Of a DNA stretch of 23,771 nucleotides, positions 16,853 through 23,771 are shown one piece after another. Every line of letters begins with the position of its first letter. Positions within the stretch are counted from its first letter, which is position 1. The stretch comes from Ruminococcaceae bacterium AM07-15 (GTDB lineage: Bacteria > Bacillota > Clostridia > Oscillospirales > Butyricicoccaceae): positions 1 through 23,771 of the forward strand of contig QUDE01000023.1 in assembly GCA_003477405.1 (NCBI GenBank). The letters are read 5' to 3'. The notes under the pieces were generated by a model. It was given only the letters and a program-made list of their open reading frames with translations. It was not told where the DNA came from and searched no databases. A program made the position numbers and the translations under genes.

Positions 16853-16887
16853 AATCCCCCAAAGGCGCTGCCTTTGGGGGATTTTTT
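16853..16887 (+). terminator. Strong terminator downstream of the hairpin block
   Basis: A perfect 14-bp stem, AATCCCCCAAAGGC with GCCTTTGGGGGATT, has a GCT loop and ends in six T's. It works only in the plus direction. It lies over 150 nt beyond the thrS terminator, so it may end a separate small transcript or back up the first terminator. Confidence 0.85.
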
Positions 16888-16912
16888 CATAGTTTGCTCC
16901 ATTTTCTCATAG

Positions 16913-16936
16913 GCTTTTCTGAGAAAACAGAAAAGC
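16913..16936 (+). other. Inverted repeat just upstream of the symporter ribosome-binding site
   Basis: GCTTTTCTG (16913-16921) and CAGAAAAGC (16928-16936) form a perfect 9-bp stem with an AGAAAA loop. It touches the GAGGGAC ribosome-binding site. It may be an operator or an mRNA 5' hairpin. Confidence 0.55.
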
Positions 16937-16948
16937 GAGGGACTGAAA

Positions 16949-18295
16949 ATGGATCTGTTCTGGCAGCAATTTGACAAAATCAGCGCCTTTTTGTGGGACC
17001 CCTTCCTTCTTTTGGCTCTGGGGGGCGCCGGGGTGTTCTGCACTCTCCGCTTCGGCTTTGTGCAGCTGCGGGGCTTTTTCCCCGCCTGCCGTCAGGTGTT
17101 TCACGGGGCCTTTTCCCAGAAGGCCTCCCAGGATGGCATGAGTTCCTTCAGCGCTCTGATGACTGCCGTGGCCGCCCAGGTGGGCACCGGCAATCTGGCG
17201 GGGGCCGCAGCGGCCATTGCCGTGGGCGGCCCGGGAGCGGTGTTCTGGATGTGGGTCAGCGCCTTCTTCGGCATGGCCACCGCCTTTGGGGAAGCGGTAC
17301 TGGCCCAGAAATTCCGGCGGAGGGTGGACGGCACAATTACCGGTGGGCCGGTCTATTACATCAAGGCCGCCTTCCCCGGCCTGGGCGGACGGCTGTTGGC
17401 GGCTATTTTTGCCTTTCTGGTGGTGTTCTCCATGGGCTTTGTGGGGGCCATGGTCCAGTCCAATGCCATCGGAGAATCCTTTCAGGCCGCTTTCGGCATT
17501 CCCCCGCTGTATACCGGCATCCTTGTGGCGCTGCTGTGCTTTGTGTCCTTTTCCGGCGGCATCCGCCGTCTGGCCGCCCTCACCGGGCGTCTGGTGCCTG
17601 TGATGGCCCTGTTCTATATGCTGGGCTCCGCTTTTGTCCTTTTCCGCTTCCGGGAAAACCTTCTCCCCGCCCTGTCCTCCATTTTCGTGGGCGCCTTTGC
17701 TCCCCAGGCCCTGGCCGGTGGTGTCATAGGAGTCACCGCAAAAAAAGTCATGCGTCTGGGGCTGGCCCGGGGGCTTTTCTCCCACGAAGCCGGGGTAGGC
17801 TCCACTCCCCATGCCCACGCAGTGGCCCGGGTAGAGCATCCGGTGCAGCAGGGGTATGTGGCCATGCTGGGGGTTTTTATCGACACCTTTGTGATCCTGA
17901 CCCTCACCGCCCTGGTGATCCTGGTCACCGGCGTCCTCACCCCCGATGCCTCCCTCACCGGCGCAGCCCTGACCCAGGCTGGCTTTTCGGCAGTGCTGGG
18001 AAAATGGGGCGACCCCTTTATCGCCCTGTGCATCTTCTTTTTTGCATTCTCTTCCCTTCTGGGCTGGTATTTTTTCGGCGCAGCCAATGCCCGGTATCTC
18101 TTTGGAAAGCTAGGGATTGCTCCTTATCGGCTGGGGGTGTGCCTGTGCGTTTTTCTAGGCGCTTTGATGGATGTGGGAAAGATGTGGGAGCTTGCCGATC
18201 TGTGCTGCGGCCTGATGGCCCTGCCCAATCTGGCAGCTCTTCTGGCCCTCAGCGGCCTTTCCGCTTCCCTTTTGCATGAATACCGGGGGAGATAA
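16949..18295 (+). CDS. Sodium:alanine/glycine symporter, AGCS family
   Basis: The 448-residue membrane protein matches the AGCS family, which imports alanine or glycine with sodium. The signature is seen in QVGTGNLAGAAAAIAVGGPGAVFWMW (about residues 75-100), followed by GGPVYYI and GLARGLFSHEAGVGSTPHAHA. About ten to eleven hydrophobic helices are visible. The exact amino acid is not determinable. GAGGGAC precedes the ATG. It stands between thrS and proS, with no clear promoter of its own in the AT-rich 60 nt upstream. No terminator is evident between it and the proS promoter. Confidence 0.95.
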   Translation: MDLFWQQFDKISAFLWDPFLLLALGGAGVFCTLRFGFVQLRGFFPACRQVFHGAFSQKASQDGMSSFSALMTAVAAQVGTGNLAGAAAAIAVGGPGAVFWMWVSAFFGMATAFGEAVLAQKFRRRVDGTITGGPVYYIKAAFPGLGGRLLAAIFAFLVVFSMGFVGAMVQSNAIGESFQAAFGIPPLYTGILVALLCFVSFSGGIRRLAALTGRLVPVMALFYMLGSAFVLFRFRENLLPALSSIFVGAFAPQALAGGVIGVTAKKVMRLGLARGLFSHEAGVGSTPHAHAVARVEHPVQQGYVAMLGVFIDTFVILTLTALVILVTGVLTPDASLTGAALTQAGFSAVLGKWGDPFIALCIFFFAFSSLLGWYFFGAANARYLFGKLGIAPYRLGVCLCVFLGALMDVGKMWELADLCCGLMALPNLAALLALSGLSASLLHEYRGR

Positions 18296-18305
18296 TGGCT
18301 TTCCC

Positions 18306-18334
18306 TTGCCATTTTTCCAAAATACTGATATAAT
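18306..18334 (+). promoter_or_regulatory. proS promoter (extended -10)
   Basis: TTGCCA (18306-18311), a 17-bp spacer and extended -10 TGA-TATAAT (18326-18334) form a near-consensus sigma-A promoter. The start is expected near 18341. Confidence 0.7.
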
Positions 18335-18363
18335 ATTGACGCGTTTTACGAATATGCGTCAAT
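18335..18363. promoter_or_regulatory. Inverted repeat at the proS transcription start
   Basis: ATTGACGC (18335-18342) and GCGTCAAT (18356-18363) form a perfect 8-bp repeat with a 13-nt spacer, right after the -10 box. It could be an operator covering the start site or a hairpin at the 5' end of the mRNA. No T-box is seen for proS. Confidence 0.5.
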
Positions 18364-18389
18364 TTATGGAGCGATAAGAGGGATATAAT

Positions 18390-19829
18390 ATGGCAAACGA
18401 CAAAAAAATGGTGCGGGAAATCACCCCCATGGATGAAGATTTCGCCCAGTGGTATACCGACATCGTAAAAAAAGCCGAACTGATCGACTATTCCAGTATG
18501 CGTGGCTGCGTCATCATGCGCCCCTATGCCCAGGCCATCTGGGAGAACATTCAGAAGATCTTTGACGGCATGATCAAAGAGACCGGCCATGAAAATGTGG
18601 CAATGCCCATTTTCATTCCCGAATCTCTGCTGAACAAGGAAAAGGACCATGTGGAAGGCTTTGCCCCGGAAGTGGCCTGGGTCACCCATGGCGGCAGCGA
18701 AAAGCTGGAGGAGCGGCTGTGCGTCCGCCCCACTTCCGAGACTCTGTTCTGCGAACACTACGCCCACATCATCCAGTCCTGGCGTGACCTGCCCAAGCTG
18801 TACAACCAGTGGTGCAGCGTGGTGCGGTGGGAAAAGACCACCCGCCCCTTCCTGCGCACCCGGGAATTCTGGTGGCAGGAGGGCCACACCGCCCACGCCA
18901 CCGAAGAGGACGCCCGGAAGGAAACCCTGGACATCCTGGACCTGTATGAAAAGCTGGCCACCGAATACCTGTGCATGCCGGTGATCAAGGGCCGGAAAAC
19001 CGACCGGGAGAAGTTTGCCGGCGCCATGGAGACCTACACCATCGAGGCCATGATGCACGATGGCAAGGCTCTGCAGAGCGGCACTTCCCACTATTTCGGC
19101 GATGGCTTTGCCAAGGCCTTCGGCGTGCAGTACACCGACAAGGAAAACAAGCTCCAGTATGTCCATCAGACTTCCTGGGGCATCTCCACCCGTCTCATCG
19201 GCGGCATCATTATGACTCACGGCGACAACGAAGGTCTGGTTCTGCCCCCGGCCATCGCTCCCATCCAGGTGGTCATCGTGCCGGTGGCCGCTCACAAGCC
19301 CGGCGTGCTGGAAAAGGCCGCCGAGATCGCTGAAACACTGAAAAAGGCCGGTCTGCGGGTCAAGCTGGACGACAGCGACCAATCCCCCGGCTGGAAATAT
19401 GCCCAGTACGAGATGAAGGGCGTGCCCCTCCGTCTGGAAATCGGGCCCCGGGATATTGAAAACGGCAACTGCGTGCTGGTGCGCCGTGACAACCGGGAAA
19501 AGACTGTGGTGGCTCTGGACAATCTGGTGGAGAGCACCCAGCAGATGCTGAAGGACTTCGCCAAGGCCATCTACGAAAAGGCCAAGGCCAACCTGGAAGG
19601 CAACATCACCCCGGCCCACAACATCCAGGAGATGAAGGACATCCTGCAAAAGCGGGTCGGATTTGTCAAGGCCATGTGGTGCGGCGACGAGCATTGCGAA
19701 GAGGTCATCAAAAACGAAACCGGCATGCCCTCCCGCTGCATCCCCTTTGAGCAGGAGCACATCGACGATGTGTGCCCCGTCTGCGGCAAGCCTGCCAAGT
19801 ATATGGTGATCTTCGGCATCGCCTATTGA
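18390..19829 (+). CDS. proS: Prolyl-tRNA synthetase, archaeal/eukaryotic type
   Basis: ProRS charges tRNA-Pro. The 479-residue length and layout match the archaeal-type form found in many Firmicutes, which lacks the internal editing insertion of the roughly 570-residue bacterial type. Class II motifs are visible: [16 protein letters not shown] (113-118), the motif 2 region [15 protein letters not shown] (146-160) and motif 3 [12 protein letters not shown]. The C-terminal extension holds a zinc-binding-like cysteine set ([24 protein letters not shown]) and ends in GIAY, with the terminal tyrosine usual in this type. AAGAGGGAT precedes the ATG. Confidence 0.97.
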   Translation: MANDKKMVREITPMDEDFAQWYTDIVKKAELIDYSSMRGCVIMRPYAQAIWENIQKIFDGMIKETGHENVAMPIFIPESLLNKEKDHVEGFAPEVAWVTHGGSEKLEERLCVRPTSETLFCEHYAHIIQSWRDLPKLYNQWCSVVRWEKTTRPFLRTREFWWQEGHTAHATEEDARKETLDILDLYEKLATEYLCMPVIKGRKTDREKFAGAMETYTIEAMMHDGKALQSGTSHYFGDGFAKAFGVQYTDKENKLQYVHQTSWGISTRLIGGIIMTHGDNEGLVLPPAIAPIQVVIVPVAAHKPGVLEKAAEIAETLKKAGLRVKLDDSDQSPGWKYAQYEMKGVPLRLEIGPRDIENGNCVLVRRDNREKTVVALDNLVESTQQMLKDFAKAIYEKAKANLEGNITPAHNIQEMKDILQKRVGFVKAMWCGDEHCEEVIKNETGMPSRCIPFEQEHIDDVCPVCGKPAKYMVIFGIAY

Positions 19830-19845
19830 TCCCTGGAAAAAGCAG

Positions 19846-19877
19846 AAAAAGCGCCCGGAATTTCCGGGCGCTTTTTT
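19846..19877 (+). terminator. proS terminator
   Basis: AAAAAGCGCCCGGA and TCCGGGCGCTTTTT form a near-perfect palindromic stem ending in six T's, just after the proS stop. Confidence 0.92.
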
Positions 19878-19979
19878 GGGTGTTTTGCATAAAATCTATT
19901 TTCCTTCCCAAAATAAGAAACAAACGGCCTTCGGCCTGCGTCTAAAAGAATACTGTGACAAAAAGGAAGGATTTTATCT

Positions 19980-20450
19980 ATGAAACGATGGCTGGCGCTT
20001 TGCCTTTGTGCCCTTTTCGCTTTCCCTCTCTGGGGCTGTGCCCAGAAGGAGAGCAGCACCGATCAAACCCCCGATCAGCTTCTGGAGAGCATGAAAACCG
20101 CTGTGGGAGAAGAAAATCTGCCCATGCTCCAGGCGGGAGACGAAACTTTGCTGCAAAGCTTCTATGGTCTTTCCCCTGACGACCTCACATCCTACGCCTG
20201 GGAATTTGCCGCAATCAATGTGCGTGCTGACGAATTCTTTGTGGCTCAGGTGAAAGAAGGACGCATGGACGCTGTGCGCAGCGCCATCGAAAAACGACAG
20301 GCCGATCTGGAAAGCACCTGGAAACAGTATCTGCCCGAGGTGTATGACACAGTGAAAGACAGCCGCACCGTGGAAAAAGGAGATTTCATCCTTTATGTGG
20401 TCTCTCCCCAGGCCGACGAGGCCGTAGCGGCTTTTGAAAAGGCATTCTAA
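19980..20450 (+). CDS. DUF4358-like lipoprotein
   Basis: The 156-residue product starts with a lipoprotein signal: a short basic N-terminus, a hydrophobic core and the lipobox LWGC with Cys20 as the lipidation site. The mature part carries the pattern of DUF4358 proteins: SFYGLSPDDLTSYAWEF, then a hydrophobic-acidic ADEFFVAQVKEGRMDAV and a helical region before YVVSPQADEAVAAFEKAF. The biochemical role is unknown. It would sit on the outer face of the membrane. It precedes an MBOAT and a DHHW gene, and such genes often occur together in gut Firmicutes. AAGGAAGGA precedes the ATG. No strong promoter was recognised in the gap after proS. Confidence 0.85.
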   Translation: MKRWLALCLCALFAFPLWGCAQKESSTDQTPDQLLESMKTAVGEENLPMLQAGDETLLQSFYGLSPDDLTSYAWEFAAINVRADEFFVAQVKEGRMDAVRSAIEKRQADLESTWKQYLPEVYDTVKDSRTVEKGDFILYVVSPQADEAVAAFEKAF

Positions 20451-20455
20451 CCGGC

Positions 20456-20485
20456 GGGCCGGTCACCCCGGCCCCTTCTTTTTTT
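20456..20485 (+). terminator. Internal terminator between lipoprotein and MBOAT genes
   Basis: GGGCCGG (20456-20462) and CCGGCCC (20468-20474) form a GC-rich 7-bp stem, and a T-rich run (TTCTTTTTTT) follows. It may reduce transcription into the downstream genes rather than separate them fully. Confidence 0.7.
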
Positions 20486-20514
20486 GAAAAAATCCAAGTA
20501 GGAGCGTTGGAGCG

Positions 20515-21915
20515 ATGGTTTTCAGCAGCATACTCTTTTTGTTTCTCTATTTGCCCCTGACTCTGGGCATCTATTACATAACACCCCGCCGGTGGCGGAA
20601 CCTGGCCCTTCTGGTTCTCAACCTGATCTTCTATGGCTGGGGCGAGCCCATTTATGTGCTCATCATGATCTTCTCCATTTTGGTGGATTACAGCCATGGC
20701 CTGCTCATTGCCCGCCACCGGGAAAACGACCGGTTCTGCCGGAAAGTGGTGGCCAGCTCGGTGATTATCAACCTGGGGCTTTTGGTCTTTTTCAAGTACT
20801 ATGACTTTATCGTCACCAATCTCCGGGCCATTTTCCCCGCCCTGAGCTTTCTGGAGCCTTTGGGTCTGGGTCTTCCCATCGGCATTTCCTTCTACACCTT
20901 CCAGACCATGTCCTATACCATCGATGTCTACCGGGGAAATGCCCGGGCCCAGAAGGACATTGTGTCCTTCGGCACCTTCGTCACCCTGTTCCCCCAGCTC
21001 ATCGCAGGCCCCATCGTCAAGTATAAGGATGTGGACGACCAGCTGCGGGAGCGCCGGGAAAGCGTGGAGCAGTTTGCCCAGGGTGTACAGACCTTTGTGT
21101 GCGGCCTGGCAAAAAAGGTCCTGCTGGCCAACAACATCGGCGCCTTGTGGGAAGTTTACAAAACCATGGACCCCTCTTCCCTTTCGGTGCTGGGAGCCTG
21201 GCTGGGCGTCCTGGCCTTTGCTTTCCAGATCTATTTTGACTTCTCCGGCTATTCCGACATGGCCATCGGCTTAGGGCGGATGCTGGGCTTCGAGTTCAAA
21301 ATCAACTTCGACTATCCCTATATCTCCCGGAGCATCACCGAATTCTGGCGGCGCTGGCACATCTCCCTCAGCTCCTGGTTCCGGGAATATGTGTATATCC
21401 CCCTGGGCGGCAACCGGAAAGGCCTGCTGAAAACCTACCGGAACATCTTCGTTGTGTGGATGCTCACCGGCATCTGGCACGGCGCTTCCTGGAACTATGT
21501 GTGCTGGGGTCTGTTCTTCGCCCTGCTTCTGATGGTGGAAAAGGCCTTCCTCCTTTCCCTTCTGAAAAAGGCCCCCGCCGCTTTGGGGCACATTTACACC
21601 CTGTTCCTGGTGCTCATCAGCTGGGCCTTGTTTGCCAATGAGGATATTTCCCGGGCCTTCGGCTATATCGGCGCCATGTTTGGCGGCGGAAACGGGCTGT
21701 GGGACAGCGCCAGTCTGTACCGGCTGGTCTCTTACCTGCCGCTGCTGCTGATTCTGGTCCTGGCCAGCATGCCTTTGGGCAAAAAACTTTGGCTGCGGCT
21801 CAAGCCCTCCTATCGGTGGGGCGCGGCCATGGCCCTGTGTTTCCTGGGGCTTTTGCTGTCCACCGCCTATCTGGTGGACGCCTCCTATAACCCCTTCCTC
21901 TATTTCCGCTTTTAG
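20515..21915 (+). CDS. MBOAT family O-acyltransferase (AlgI/DltB-like)
   Basis: The 466-residue multi-pass membrane protein is a membrane-bound O-acyltransferase. These enzymes pass an acyl group, usually acetyl, across the membrane to a surface polymer. It has the AlgI/DltB-type segments FYTFQTMSYTIDVYRG, TLFPQLIAGPIVKYKD, QIYFDFSGYSDMAIGLGRMLGF and EFWRRWHISLSSWFREYVYIPLGG (His282). The catalytic His322 lies in LTGIWHGASWNY. The target polymer cannot be read from the sequence. A dlt operon is unlikely because dltA, dltC and dltD are absent. GGAG motifs lie 3 and 12 nt before the ATG. The DHHW gene follows after 12 nt. Confidence 0.95.
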   Translation: MVFSSILFLFLYLPLTLGIYYITPRRWRNLALLVLNLIFYGWGEPIYVLIMIFSILVDYSHGLLIARHRENDRFCRKVVASSVIINLGLLVFFKYYDFIVTNLRAIFPALSFLEPLGLGLPIGISFYTFQTMSYTIDVYRGNARAQKDIVSFGTFVTLFPQLIAGPIVKYKDVDDQLRERRESVEQFAQGVQTFVCGLAKKVLLANNIGALWEVYKTMDPSSLSVLGAWLGVLAFAFQIYFDFSGYSDMAIGLGRMLGFEFKINFDYPYISRSITEFWRRWHISLSSWFREYVYIPLGGNRKGLLKTYRNIFVVWMLTGIWHGASWNYVCWGLFFALLLMVEKAFLLSLLKKAPAALGHIYTLFLVLISWALFANEDISRAFGYIGAMFGGGNGLWDSASLYRLVSYLPLLLILVLASMPLGKKLWLRLKPSYRWGAAMALCFLGLLLSTAYLVDASYNPFLYFRF

Positions 21916-21927
21916 GAGGATCGATTT

Positions 21928-23043
21928 ATGAGCAAAAAACAATCCATTGCCCTGTGCGGGCTGTTCGTCCTTTTCATCCTGGTGTGCGCCGTGCTCAATC
22001 TGTGCTGGCCCGACCGGGAGTTTTCCCCCATGGAAAACCGTACCCTGGCCCAGCGGCCGGACTTCTCCTGGAAGGGTCTTTTCTCCGGCGAGTGGACCCA
22101 GGACTTTGAGACCTACCTCACCGACCAATTTCCTCTGCGGGACACCTGGGTGGGGCTGAAATACATCTGCGAGCGGGCCATGCTCAAGCAGGAAAACAAC
22201 GGCATCTATTTTGCCGGCGACCGGCTGATTGCCCGGTTTGATCCCCCGGATGAAACCCGGGTGGAACAAAACTTTGCCGCCATTGACGCCCTGGCTCAGA
22301 ACACCGGCCTGCCCACCCGCTTCATGCTGGTACCCACCAGTGCATATATCTACCAGGATGAGCTGCCTGCAAACGCCCCCAGCTATGACCAGCAGCAGCT
22401 TCTGGATCGGGCTTCTCAGCTGCAGCAGGCGGAGAACATCCCGGTTCACCAGGCCCTTCTGGACGCCCGGGAGGAATACATCTACTACCGCACCGACCAC
22501 CACTGGACCACAAAGGGTGCTTATCTGGCCTACGAAGCCTATATGAAGGCCGCAGGGCGGGAGGACGAGATTCTCACCCAGGAAGAGCTGGAAGCCGTCA
22601 AGCAAGAGACTCCGGACTTCTACGGCACCCTGTACAGTCAGGCAGGAGCACGCTTTTATGAGCCGGACACCATCACCTGGTATGATTTCCCCGGCCTGAC
22701 CATGGAGCAGCCGGGCAAGGAGCCCACCTCCATCTATGACCGCTCCTATCTGGATCAGAAGGACAAATACTCCCTGTTCTTCGGCGGAAACCCGCCGGCC
22801 CTCACCATCCGCAACGAAAACCCGGAGGCCCATGGCACTCTTCTGGTGGTCAAGGATTCCTTTGCCAACAGCCTGCTTCCCTATCTGGCGGAAAGCTACG
22901 CCGAGATCCATGTGTTTGACCCCCGGTACAACCGCATCCCCATCAGCGAATATGCCGCCCAATGCGGTGCTGACGAGATTCTGGTGCTCTATCAGACCGG
23001 AAACTTTGCCGAAGATGTGAATGTGGGGCTGCTCAGCCGTTAA
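21928..23043 (+). CDS. DHHW family protein (AlgJ/AlgX-like SGNH-type)
   Basis: The 371-residue protein has one N-terminal membrane anchor (about residues 7-26) and an extracytoplasmic domain. The family motif is RTDHHWTTKGAYLAY, with Asp190-His191-His192-Trp193. A candidate serine nucleophile is Ser311 in VVKDSFANSLLPYL, resembling SGNH-hydrolase block I as in AlgJ and AlgX. By analogy it would receive acetyl groups from the MBOAT partner and place them on an external glycan; the acceptor is unknown. The early FSPMENRTLAQRPDFSWKGLFSGEW region and the QFPLRDTWVGLK segment are also typical. AGGAGG precedes the ATG. It ends the cassette before a strong terminator. Confidence 0.93.
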   Translation: MSKKQSIALCGLFVLFILVCAVLNLCWPDREFSPMENRTLAQRPDFSWKGLFSGEWTQDFETYLTDQFPLRDTWVGLKYICERAMLKQENNGIYFAGDRLIARFDPPDETRVEQNFAAIDALAQNTGLPTRFMLVPTSAYIYQDELPANAPSYDQQQLLDRASQLQQAENIPVHQALLDAREEYIYYRTDHHWTTKGAYLAYEAYMKAAGREDEILTQEELEAVKQETPDFYGTLYSQAGARFYEPDTITWYDFPGLTMEQPGKEPTSIYDRSYLDQKDKYSLFFGGNPPALTIRNENPEAHGTLLVVKDSFANSLLPYLAESYAEIHVFDPRYNRIPISEYAAQCGADEILVLYQTGNFAEDVNVGLLSR

Positions 23044-23057
23044 AATCAAAACAGCAA

Positions 23058-23096
23058 AAAGGCCTGCCGCAAACTGCGGCAGGCCTTTGCTTTTTT
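23058..23096. terminator. Bidirectional terminator after the DHHW gene
   Basis: AAAGGCCTGCCGC (23058-23070) pairs perfectly with GCGGCAGGCCTTT (23076-23088) over 13 bp, around AAACT. T-rich tails lie on both strands, so it serves the DHHW gene and the convergent gene beyond. Confidence 0.92.
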
Positions 23097-23697
23097 AGCC
23101 TTGGGGAACTTCCACTTTCATTTCCCCATAGAATTTACCCTTGTCTCCCACTTCCACATAGCCGGTGTAAGTGGCCGATTTTTCATCGGTGGAAATGTCT
23201 CCGGTCACCGACTGGCCAGTAACCGCTTTGTCATCCCGGGGCAGCAGCCAGATGTCTTTCAGACTGCCCTGCTCCTGGGAAGTAATCTGGCCAGTGGCCT
23301 GGTTATAATACACGGTGCCTTCCAGGGTGAAAAAGACCCAGGGACCTTTGTCGCCGGTGCTCTGGCCGAACACGGCAGTCTGCTGTACCTGGCCCTCTTC
23401 GGCCTTCACCGTCTCATGCCAGGCTTTTGCGGTGTTTTCCAGCACATAGCTTTGCACTTTGCCCCATTTTTCCGCCTTGGCCCAGTCCTGGGTGTCCTCC
23501 ATCACCTTCTGGGTGATGTCCGCCCCTTGGGCATCCTGGAAGATGTAATTGTCCTGTTCTTCCTGGTAGAAGGGGCGAATCCATTGGAGAAAGGCTTCGT
23601 CCTCCTTTTCTCCGGCTGCATTGCGCCACCAGAAGACCACACCTACTACGGCCACAACAACCACCAGCACCACAGCCACCATCATTTTCTTTTTCAT
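23095..23697 (-). CDS. Membrane-anchored extracytoplasmic protein, unknown function
   Basis: I do not recognise this 200-residue protein. The N-terminus is a basic MKKK followed by a valine-rich helix (about residues 5-24) ending in FWW, so it is probably an uncleaved signal anchor with the rest outside the cell. The remainder is soluble and acidic, with many Gln, Asp and Glu residues and several aromatic beta-strand-like stretches (WVFFTLEGTVYYN, ATYTGYVEVGDKGKFYGEM). No cysteine or enzyme motif is evident. AAGGAGGGG precedes the ATG. It is convergent with the acyltransferase cassette, so a shared role is possible but not shown. Confidence 0.8.
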   Translation of the reverse strand: MKKKMMVAVVLVVVVAVVGVVFWWRNAAGEKEDEAFLQWIRPFYQEEQDNYIFQDAQGADITQKVMEDTQDWAKAEKWGKVQSYVLENTAKAWHETVKAEEGQVQQTAVFGQSTGDKGPWVFFTLEGTVYYNQATGQITSQEQGSLKDIWLLPRDDKAVTGQSVTGDISTDEKSATYTGYVEVGDKGKFYGEMKVEVPQG

Positions 23698-23735
23698 TTT
23701 TGCCCCTCCTTTGTCATTAAATTATTTTTTACTTT

Positions 23736-23746
23736 ATTATAGTATA
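23736..23746 (-). promoter_or_regulatory. -10 region of the last gene
   Basis: On the minus strand there are two overlapping -10 candidates: TATAAT (plus-strand 23736-23741) and the extended TGT-TATACT (23741-23749). For either one the -35 would fall inside the terminal poly-C tract, so it cannot be assessed. Confidence 0.45.
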
Positions 23747-23752
23747 ACAGTA

Positions 23753-23771
23753 CCCCCCCCCCCCCCCCCCC
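23753..23771. repeat. Terminal poly-C homopolymer
   Basis: Nineteen or more C's run to the end of the window. A contig ending in a homopolymer suggests an assembly or sequencing artefact. A true variable G-tract upstream of the last gene is the alternative. Confidence 0.9.

Noticed and set aside
16668..16974. Short frames on both strands in the thrS-symporter gap
   Set aside because: They have no ribosome-binding site, run through terminator stems and overlap neighbouring genes; the region is better explained as non-coding hairpins.
18249..19760. 503-codon minus-strand frame opposite proS
   Set aside because: This is a shadow of proS; it lacks a ribosome-binding site and domain features.
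20515..21915. DltB of a D-alanylation operon
   Set aside because: The protein is MBOAT-like, but no dltA, dltC or dltD is adjacent; the DHHW partner favours an AlgI-like role.
21271..23049. 592-codon minus-strand frame opposite the MBOAT and DHHW genes
   Set aside because: It is antisense to two genes with intact family motifs and starts inside the downstream terminator region.

Overview
The window looks like the end of a chromosomal contig from an endospore-forming, low-to-mid-GC Firmicute of class Clostridia, probably an Oscillospirales-type gut bacterium. The reasons are a spo0A gene, strong GGAGG ribosome-binding sites, a T-box leader, an archaeal-type prolyl-tRNA synthetase, GC-rich coding regions beside AT-rich intergenic DNA, and a DUF4358/MBOAT/DHHW gene set. 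The genus cannot be fixed by eye. No CRISPR array, insertion sequence, integrase or rRNA is visible; the only structural RNAs seen are tmRNA and the T-box leader.

Layout. (1) 1-1130: the sporulation master regulator spo0A behind an AT-rich leader holding three copies of one 9-mer, closed by a bidirectional terminator. (2) 1130-2884, minus strand: smpB then ssrA (the complete trans-translation pair), followed by a cysteine-rich multi-pass membrane protein of unknown function. (3) 2980-5200: a zinc-dependent phospholipase C-like protein overlapping a UMF1/Atg22-type MFS transporter by 4 bp, convergent with an EndoQ-like PHP/zinc-ribbon nuclease (5202-6434, minus). (4) 6490-14569: a complete arginine operon, argG-argH-argC-argJ-argB-argD-argF, taking glutamate to arginine by the acetyl-recycling route. 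Its promoter overlaps ArgR-like palindromes, and ArgB carries the N-terminal helix typical of arginine-inhibited kinases. (5) 14578-16700: a tRNA-Thr T-box leader and thrS, encoding a ThrRS without the N-terminal TGS domain. No terminator separates argF from the thrS promoter. (6) 16700-16890: a hairpin-rich non-coding stretch. (7) 16949-19880: an AGCS-type Na+/amino-acid symporter and an archaeal/eukaryotic-type proS. (8) 19980-23090: a DUF4358 lipoprotein, an AlgI/DltB-like MBOAT and a DHHW/AlgJ-like protein, a probable cell-surface O-acylation cassette. (9) 23095-23697, minus: a membrane-anchored protein of unknown function, whose upstream region runs into a poly-C tract where the sequence ends.

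How it works together: regions 4-7 centre on amino acid supply and tRNA charging (arginine synthesis, ThrRS, ProRS, amino-acid uptake). The least characterised parts are the DUF4358-MBOAT-DHHW cassette, the cysteine-rich membrane protein, the hairpin-rich block after thrS and the palindrome cluster before argG. Most other open frames, including several very long antisense ones, are shadows of the GC-rich genes.
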